Below are positions 59,572 to 64,000 of a stretch of 64,000 bases of DNA, piece after piece. The position numbers were made by a program, and so were the translations under genes. Source of the stretch: Crossiella sp. SN42 (GTDB taxonomy: Bacteria > Actinomycetota > Actinomycetes > Mycobacteriales > Pseudonocardiaceae); contig NZ_JAMHIV010000041.1 of NCBI RefSeq assembly GCF_023897065.1, forward strand, positions 30,777 through 94,776, written 5' to 3'. Numbering within the stretch: position 1 is the first letter of the stretch; every line of letters begins with the position of its first letter. The notes beneath the pieces were generated by a model. That model was given only the letters and a program-made list of their open reading frames with translations, was not told where the DNA came from and ran no database searches.

Positions 59572-60267
59572 ATGGCCGTCCTCGGTGCGCTGCTGTGGAT
59601 CTGCTCGGCGCTGCTGTGCGTCGGCGGCCAGCTGATCACCGCGGCGGCCTGGGAACCGCCCTACTCCTGGTACCAGGACCTGGTGGGCCATCTCGGCAAC
59701 ACCGGCTGCGGCCTGTTCATCGAACCGCACGGTGGACCGGAGTTCGTCTGCTCGCCGCTGCACCCGCTGATGAACACCACGCTGGTGCTGGCCGGGCTGT
59801 GCCTCATCGGCGGCACGCTGCTGCTGCGCGGGCTGTGGCCGCAGGGCTGGGCCGGGTCCGCCTCCTTCGCGCTGATGCTGGCCACCGGCGCGCTGGAGGC
59901 GCTGACCGGCCTGGTGCCGGAGAACATCAACCGCACCGGGCACGCGCTGGCCGCGCTCAACCTGCCAGTCGGCGGGATCGCGATCTTCCTGGTCAGCCTG
60001 GCCGTGGTGGACTGGGCGCGGTGGATCGGCGTGTTCGGCTGCCTGGCAGGCGGGCTCGCGGTAACCGCCTCGATGCTGTTCACCGCGGGGCAGTACTCGG
60101 CCCAGGTGCTGCACTTCGGGCTCGGCCCCGGCGGCATGGAACGGCTGGCCGGCTACCCGTTCCAGCTGTGGCTGCTGGTGATCGGGCTCATCCTGTGTAC
60201 CGGGCCAGGCCGTGCAGGATGTCGTGCCTGCTCACGATCAGACGCTGCTGACCGGCGCGCTGCATGA
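59572..60267 (+). CDS. DUF998-type membrane protein
   Basis: This 231-residue protein has six or seven hydrophobic segments and features of DUF998 proteins: WYQDLVGHLGNTGCG and SPLHPLMNTTLVLAG, then TGLVPENINRTGH. Function is unknown. ATG 59572 is used; a GTG 9 bp upstream is possible. Its 3' end overlaps the convergent Ppx-like gene by 80 bp, and the last 20 or so residues (Arg/Ala/Asp-rich) look like read-through beyond the natural end of the last membrane helix. Confidence 0.78.
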   Translation: MAVLGALLWICSALLCVGGQLITAAAWEPPYSWYQDLVGHLGNTGCGLFIEPHGGPEFVCSPLHPLMNTTLVLAGLCLIGGTLLLRGLWPQGWAGSASFALMLATGALEALTGLVPENINRTGHALAALNLPVGGIAIFLVSLAVVDWARWIGVFGCLAGGLAVTASMLFTAGQYSAQVLHFGLGPGGMERLAGYPFQLWLLVIGLILCTGPGRAGCRACSRSDAADRRAA

Positions 60268-61072
60268 GCAGCTGCACCGCCAGCGCGCAGGCAGGCAGCA
60301 CGTCGGCCAGGTGCGGATAGGGCGTGACCAGCGCGCGCCGGGTGTCCGCCGGCATGGTGAGCAGCTCGGCGGTGGCCACGGTGACCTCCTCCTCGGTGAT
60401 CACCGCGTGGTGCAGCGGCTGCTCCGGACCGGGCCGGTCGCCGAGCACGAAGGCGGCGATGCCGGCCACCGACTCCGACACCCCGACCAACCGGGCGGTC
60501 CGCCAGCCCGGCACCGCGGCCAGCGCGTGGTCGACCACGAAGGTCATGTCCTGCCTGGCCTGCTCGATCTCGTCCCCGGTCGGCGGATCGTGCTGGAAGT
60601 AGCGGTCCGCCAGCGCCGCGCAGCCCAGGTCGACCGAGGCGATCCGGTCCACAGTGGACACTCCGAGGGCCAGCTGGGTGCTGTGGTTGCCGATGTCGGC
60701 GACCAGGTGCGTCACCTGGCCCGCGCCCGGCAGGTCGCCGACCGCGCCGGCGAAGGCCAGCGCGGCGCACTCGGCCGCGGTCAGGGTGTCCGGTTTGACG
60801 CCGAGGGTGTCCAGCGCGATCGCGGTCAGCGACTCGTCCGCGCCGGTGCCGCACAGCCGCACCTTGTGCACCTGGAGCTCGGCGATCACCTCGGCGTAGT
60901 CGGCCAGCACCGCGCGCGCCCTGGGCAGCGCCTCGTCGCCGGGCTTGAGCGGCTCGAACCGCCTGGTGACCTCGGTCAGGCCGGTGCCGTCGGTGGCAGC
61001 CAGGTCGGCGACCAGCAGCTGGATCGAGTCAGCGCCGCACTCAATGGCCGCGACCCTGCCGTGTGGCACCAC
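60188..61072 (-). CDS. Ppx/GppA-family protein with altered phosphate loop
   Basis: This protein of about 294 residues has the actin-like ASKHA fold of exopolyphosphatase/ppGpp phosphohydrolases: VAAIECGADSIQLLVAD at the N-terminus, VRLCGTGADES and VADIGNHSTQLALG. In active Ppx/GppA the last motif is normally a Gly-rich GGGS loop; here it is GNHS, and the first motif has ECGADS in place of DCGTNS. The protein may therefore bind but not cleave polyphosphate. Start is a GTG at 61072 or 61069, behind GGGGAGA. It overlaps DUF998 convergently. Confidence 0.78.
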   Translation of the reverse strand: MVPHGRVAAIECGADSIQLLVADLAATDGTGLTEVTRRFEPLKPGDEALPRARAVLADYAEVIAELQVHKVRLCGTGADESLTAIALDTLGVKPDTLTAAECAALAFAGAVGDLPGAGQVTHLVADIGNHSTQLALGVSTVDRIASVDLGCAALADRYFQHDPPTGDEIEQARQDMTFVVDHALAAVPGWRTARLVGVSESVAGIAAFVLGDRPGPEQPLHHAVITEEEVTVATAELLTMPADTRRALVTPYPHLADVLPACALAVQLLMQRAGQQRLIVSRHDILHGLARYTG

Positions 61073-61170
61073 AACTCTCCCCAGCACTCGACTGCTGCCG
61101 AGCCTAGGGATCTTGGCGAAGGGCCGGACAGGGCAGAACGGGTGACGACACTCACGCGAAACCGCCCCAC

Positions 61171-61893
61171 TCAGCTGAGCAGGGACTCCGGGTCCAGCGT
61201 GTATCCCGTTTCGTCCACCAGTCGCCCGTCCTGAAGGAAGATCACCTGATCGGCCCACGCCGCATGGCGGGCCTCGTGGGTGACCAGCACCCCGGCCGCA
61301 CCCGCGTCGCAGCGCGCCCGCAGCAGCCGCAGCACCGCCTCACCACTGTCGGAGTCCAGCGCTCCGGTCGGCTCGTCGGCCAGGATCAGCCTGCGCGGGC
61401 CGACCACCGCCCTGGCGATCGCGATGCGCTGCTGCTGCCCGCCGGAGAGCTGGTCGGGGAACAGGTCACCGATGTCGGCGATGCCCAGCTGGGTCAGCGT
61501 CTCCCGCGCCTCGGCCCGCGCGGTCCGGGCAGGCACCCCGTCCAGCTCCCTGGGCAGTGCCACGTTCTCCGCCGCGGTGAGCGCGGGCACCAGGTTGTAC
61601 TCCTGGAAGACGTAGCCGATCGTGTTGCGCCGCAACGCCGCCAGCTCAGCGGCGCGCAGCGTGGCCAGGTCGCGCCCGTCCACCGTCACGGTGCCCGAGG
61701 TCGGCACGTCCAGTCCGCCGGCCAGGTTCAGCAGGGTGGACTTGCCCGACCCGCTCGGCCCCATCACCGCGACCAGCCGGCCAGGCTCGACCGTCAGGGT
61801 GACACCGCGCAGCGCGTGCACACTCCGAGGCCCGCTGCCGTGCCTGCGGTGCAGATCGGAAAGTGCCAGCGTGGGCGGCCTACGGTCTGCCAT
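61171..61893 (-). CDS. ABC transporter ATP-binding protein (MacB/LolD type), no permease adjacent
   Basis: This 240-residue ATPase has Walker A GPSGSGKSTLL, the Q-loop YVFQEYNLVPALTAAEN, signature LSGGQQQRIAIARA, Walker B RLILADEPTGALD and switch VLVTHEAR. This is the MacB/FtsE/LolD class, which drives efflux or lipoprotein movement together with FtsX-like permeases. In most genomes the permease gene follows directly. Here the next gene leftward is the Ppx-like one, so the partner must be elsewhere. The start is preceded by a perfect 15-bp inverted repeat. Confidence 0.9.
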   Translation of the reverse strand: MADRRPPTLALSDLHRRHGSGPRSVHALRGVTLTVEPGRLVAVMGPSGSGKSTLLNLAGGLDVPTSGTVTVDGRDLATLRAAELAALRRNTIGYVFQEYNLVPALTAAENVALPRELDGVPARTARAEARETLTQLGIADIGDLFPDQLSGGQQQRIAIARAVVGPRRLILADEPTGALDSDSGEAVLRLLRARCDAGAAGVLVTHEARHAAWADQVIFLQDGRLVDETGYTLDPESLLS

Positions 61894-61923
61894 GGCCAGC
61901 AGTCTGTCAGCTCAGGGTGGCTG

Positions 61924-61956
61924 GTCCATAGGCACAGCCCGGCTGTGCCTATGGAC
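61924..61956. promoter_or_regulatory. Perfect 15-bp inverted repeat upstream of the ABC ATPase gene
   Basis: GTCCATAGGCACAGC-N3-GCTGTGCCTATGGAC is a perfect inverted repeat, 31 bp upstream of the ATPase start. Its size and position suit an operator overlapping the leftward promoter. It is not followed by a U-run, so a terminator role is less likely. Confidence 0.65.
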
Positions 61957-61961
61957 TGAAT

Positions 61962-61974
61962 TTGGTCTAGACCT
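61962..61974. promoter_or_regulatory. DasR/GntR-like site
   Basis: TTGGTCTAGACCT contains the core TGGTCTAGACC of the dre site bound by the GntR-family regulator DasR in streptomycetes. It lies just upstream of the 15-bp inverted repeat and could activate or repress the ABC ATPase gene. No chitin or amino-sugar genes are in the window. Confidence 0.5.
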
Positions 61975-62039
61975 ATTGACGACGCCCGGTGTTGCGGGCA
62001 AGTTAGGGGCCGGTCACCGAGGACCCCCGCCGCCAAAAA

Positions 62040-62059
62040 CCCTCGCGGAGACGCGAGGG
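62040..62059 (-). terminator. Intrinsic terminator after the carotenoid oxygenase gene
   Basis: CCCTCGCG-GAGA-CGCGAGGG is a perfect 8-bp stem with a 4-nt loop. Read leftward it is followed by a TTTTT run (plus strand AAAAA at 62035-62039), making a classical rho-independent terminator 61 bp beyond the carotenoid oxygenase stop. Confidence 0.85.
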
Positions 62060-62120
62060 AGTGGCAGCTCCCCGGGACCGGTCCCGCCGCGGCCCTGGGG
62101 AGCCGCCGCTCTCGGAGTTC

Positions 62121-63494
62121 TCAACCCGCCAGTTCCGCGTCGGTGATCCACGATCCGTGGAAGCCGGCCGGCACCCGGTGGGGCAGGTGCACGGTCGCCA
62201 CCGGCCCGGCCGCCAGGTCGGTGGCGTCCAGCACCAGCAGGTCGGAGGCCGCGCCCGTCTCGCTGCTGGTCACCGACAACAGCCACCCGGCATCCTCGGA
62301 TTCGCCGTGCCCACTTGGCACAAACACCGCCTCACCCGGCTGCCAGGTCTCCGCGAGCTCGTGCTGATCGGTCGACCCGTCCCGCAGGTCGTACTTGACG
62401 ATGCCCCGCCCACCACCGGTCAGCTGCGCGCCCACGGTGTAGACGAACCGGTGCGCGAGCCCGGTCAGCCCCTCGTTGATGGTCGGAAACTCCACTGACT
62501 CGTCCCCGAGCGCCTGCTCCCGCGCCGTGCTCCGCACCGGATCCAGCACCCACCGGTGCAACGAGGTCGGCGCGGAGGTCTGGGCCTCGGTCAGGTCGGC
62601 ATGCCCGCCGATCCGGCGCCAGGTCCGCTGGATGGTGGCGGGGGTGTAGCGCACCGCGTCGAAGGTGATGGTGCCGTCCGGGTTCTCCGCCGCGTTGGCC
62701 ACGTGGAAGACGTAACAGGGATCGATCTCGATCCACCGCACATCCGCACTGTTCCCATTGCGCGGCATGACCCCAATCCGCGCCGGGTAGTCGTCATGCC
62801 ACCGGAACGGCAAACCCCCGGCCACGTTGAGGTCCAGCGTCATCGGCAGATCCAGCCACAACACGTGGTTCGCGGTGATCGCGAAGTCATGCATCATGCT
62901 CGGCCCCAGCACGTCGATCGGCACACTGCGCACCAGCTCGCCGGCCGCCGACAACACGTGATAGGTCAAGAACGGCGGCCGCATGCCCACCCCGAAGAAG
63001 TGCAGCTCCCCGGTAACCGGGTCCTCCTTGGGATGCGCGGTCATGGCCGTGGTCAACCGCCCCCCGAAGTCGCAGGGCCCCACCGTCTCCAACTCCGGCG
63101 TCAGCTCATACGGAAACCCCGACTCCACCAACGCCAGAATCCGCCCCGCATGCGGGATGACATGCGTATTGGCATTCACCGCCGCGAGATCAACACTCCC
63201 ATCCGCCCGAACATAAGGCCGATCCTCCCCAGCAAACCGCGGCGTCCGAACCCACCGATTCCGATACCACTGCGCCCGCCCATTCCCCAGCCGAACCCCG
63301 TGGATCATGCCTTGCCCGGTGAACCAGTGACCGGGATCGGCGCCGGGAAGCGGATTGGGCCCGTTGCGGAAGTAGCGACCGTCGAGCTCCGGCGGGAGGT
63401 TGCCGGTGACGCGGAGGTCCAGGGCGGTGTGCTCGGTGGCGACGGGGGCCAGGGCGCCGGAGAGGTAGGTGCGGGGCGTGGTGGTGTTGGTCAT
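62121..63494 (-). CDS. Carotenoid oxygenase family protein (RPE65/apocarotenoid cleavage)
   Basis: This 457-residue enzyme is of the RPE65/CCO superfamily, non-heme iron dioxygenases that cleave double bonds in carotenoids or stilbenes. N-terminal ELDGRYFRNGPNPLPG and HWFTGQGMIHGV are characteristic. Likely iron-binding histidines lie in TAHPKEDP, MHDFAITANH, YVFHVANAAE and the C-terminal FHGSWI. No carotenoid biosynthetic genes are in the window. The start ATG 63494 sits about 10 bp from two palindromes typical of TetR operators. Confidence 0.92.
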   Translation of the reverse strand: MTNTTTPRTYLSGALAPVATEHTALDLRVTGNLPPELDGRYFRNGPNPLPGADPGHWFTGQGMIHGVRLGNGRAQWYRNRWVRTPRFAGEDRPYVRADGSVDLAAVNANTHVIPHAGRILALVESGFPYELTPELETVGPCDFGGRLTTAMTAHPKEDPVTGELHFFGVGMRPPFLTYHVLSAAGELVRSVPIDVLGPSMMHDFAITANHVLWLDLPMTLDLNVAGGLPFRWHDDYPARIGVMPRNGNSADVRWIEIDPCYVFHVANAAENPDGTITFDAVRYTPATIQRTWRRIGGHADLTEAQTSAPTSLHRWVLDPVRSTAREQALGDESVEFPTINEGLTGLAHRFVYTVGAQLTGGGRGIVKYDLRDGSTDQHELAETWQPGEAVFVPSGHGESEDAGWLLSVTSSETGAASDLLVLDATDLAAGPVATVHLPHRVPAGFHGSWITDAELAG

Positions 63495-63503
63495 GGTTCA
63501 TTT

Positions 63504-63529
63504 ATGACGTGTCATTTTTGACATGTCAA
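63504..63529. promoter_or_regulatory. Two adjacent palindromes upstream of the carotenoid oxygenase gene
   Basis: ATGACGTGTCAT (63504-63515) and TTGACATGTCAA (63518-63529) are 12-bp palindromes sharing TGAC-R-Y-GTCA, spaced 2 bp apart. The nearer one lies about 10 bp before the start codon. Such doubled sites are usual for TetR-type repressors; the regulator gene is probably just beyond the right edge. Confidence 0.68.
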
Positions 63530-64000
63530 GATGGGAGTGTGGAGGGCGTGGGGCGTGGGGCGTGGGGTGTGGGGTGTGGGGTGTGGGCGAGTGTTGTGGG
63601 TGGCGGGTGCGCGTGTGGGACGGGGGCGCGGTGAGCGGCGGATGCGGGGCTTGGAGGGGGTCTTCGAGTTGCGGTTCGTGGGTGGCGGGTTGGGGCGCGG
63701 GGCCGTTCGGGGTGCATGCGGGGGCTTGGTTCGGTGAGTTGGGTTTGCGGTCGGAGGAGGGGGCGGTTGGGGATGGGATGGGCGTTGAGCTGGGGATATG
63801 TGGGATGCTGGTGGAGGCTGCCGAGTTGCTCGGAGGCCCGGGGCAACCAAATGGCCGCGAAAAGCGTTCCGCAGAAGAAGCGGAGGGCGCGGGCGGGCAG
63901 CCGGTAGGCACGGAGCCGAGAGCCAGGCTCAGCACTCGGCAGATCAGGCAACGTGGCCAGTGCCGCCGGAAGCCGCAGCCGGGGGCCAGGCGCGGTGGCT
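63530..64000. other. No supportable gene at the right edge
   Basis: This 470-bp stretch holds a G-rich minisatellite at its start and low-complexity sequence after it. On the minus strand a Pro/His-rich frame runs from 63951 leftward, but its composition looks like an artefact. On the plus strand an open frame from about 63770 runs to the window end without recognisable features. I see no confident gene. Confidence 0.55.
63546..63587 (+). repeat. Six tandem 7-bp repeats, G-rich
   Basis: The unit G(C/T)GTGGG occurs six times in a row: three GCGTGGG followed by three GTGTGGG. The regular GGG runs on the plus strand could form a G-quadruplex. It lies just upstream of the putative TetR-type operator. 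Confidence 0.8.

Noticed and set aside
63498..63951. Pro/His-rich frames on the minus strand at the right edge
   Set aside because: Composition mirrors the G-rich minisatellite and no domain or ribosome site supports a gene.

Overview
This 64-kb window is high-GC, gene-dense DNA from an actinomycete. GTG and TTG starts, 4-bp start/stop overlaps, EACC1-caspase genes, SpoIIE-type phosphatases and TreYZ/GlgX together point to a filamentous actinobacterium. A member of the Pseudonocardiaceae (Crossiella, Kutzneria or Amycolatopsis-like) is my best guess, inferred from gene style and not from a phylogenetic marker.

Region 1 (1-23.5 kb) is a siderophore locus. Two NRPS genes run leftward and the first is cut by the window edge. 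A carrier-cyclisation NRPS and a salicyl-AMP ligase run rightward. Both directions start from one divergent promoter with a near-perfect IdeR/DmdR iron box. The readable A-domain codes suggest salicylate, then a cyclised residue (Cys-like code), Gly, a beta-Ala-like residue and N-methyl-N5-hydroxyornithine. That would be a mixed phenol-azoline/hydroxamate chelator. A second iron box precedes a FecCD-FecCD-ATPase uptake operon. The binding protein next to it is of the peptide (SBP_bac_5) type, not the Fe-siderophore type.

Region 2 (23.5-38.6 kb) holds regulators and stress genes: STAS, SDR/XRE, MarR and a SpoIIE-type phosphatase, then a histidine kinase/response regulator pair divergent from a four-gene membrane cluster that looks metal- (probably copper-) related. 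DUF3618, holin-like and OsmC-like genes follow. A decayed stretch with two different GH13 relics runs into an MFS gene. After that come a CGNR regulator divergent from an MBL-fold gene, and a SUMF1-family gene. Two copies of a composite intergenic repeat lie at 18.6-19.05 and 27.2-27.6 kb; the second contains a hairpin with 53-nt arms.

Region 3 (38.6-51 kb) has treZ, treY and glgX (glycogen to trehalose), a methyltransferase/mycoredoxin pair, an MFS exporter and a membrane GGDEF cyclase. It ends with a membrane-anchored caspase plus EACC1 pair, a predicted biological-conflict effector module.

Region 4 (51-59.4 kb) is a secreted plant-polysaccharide utilisation locus: GH105, a Tat-exported GH95-like enzyme, a lyase-like protein, GH27-NPCBM and a Gfo/Idh oxidoreductase. 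Region 5 (59.5-64 kb) holds DUF998, a Ppx-like protein, an orphan ABC ATPase and a carotenoid oxygenase with a two-site palindromic operator. The last 470 bp have no supportable gene.

A 13-bp palindrome resembling back-to-back DnaA boxes (GTCCA-N3-TGGAC) recurs ten times, always within genes, far above chance.
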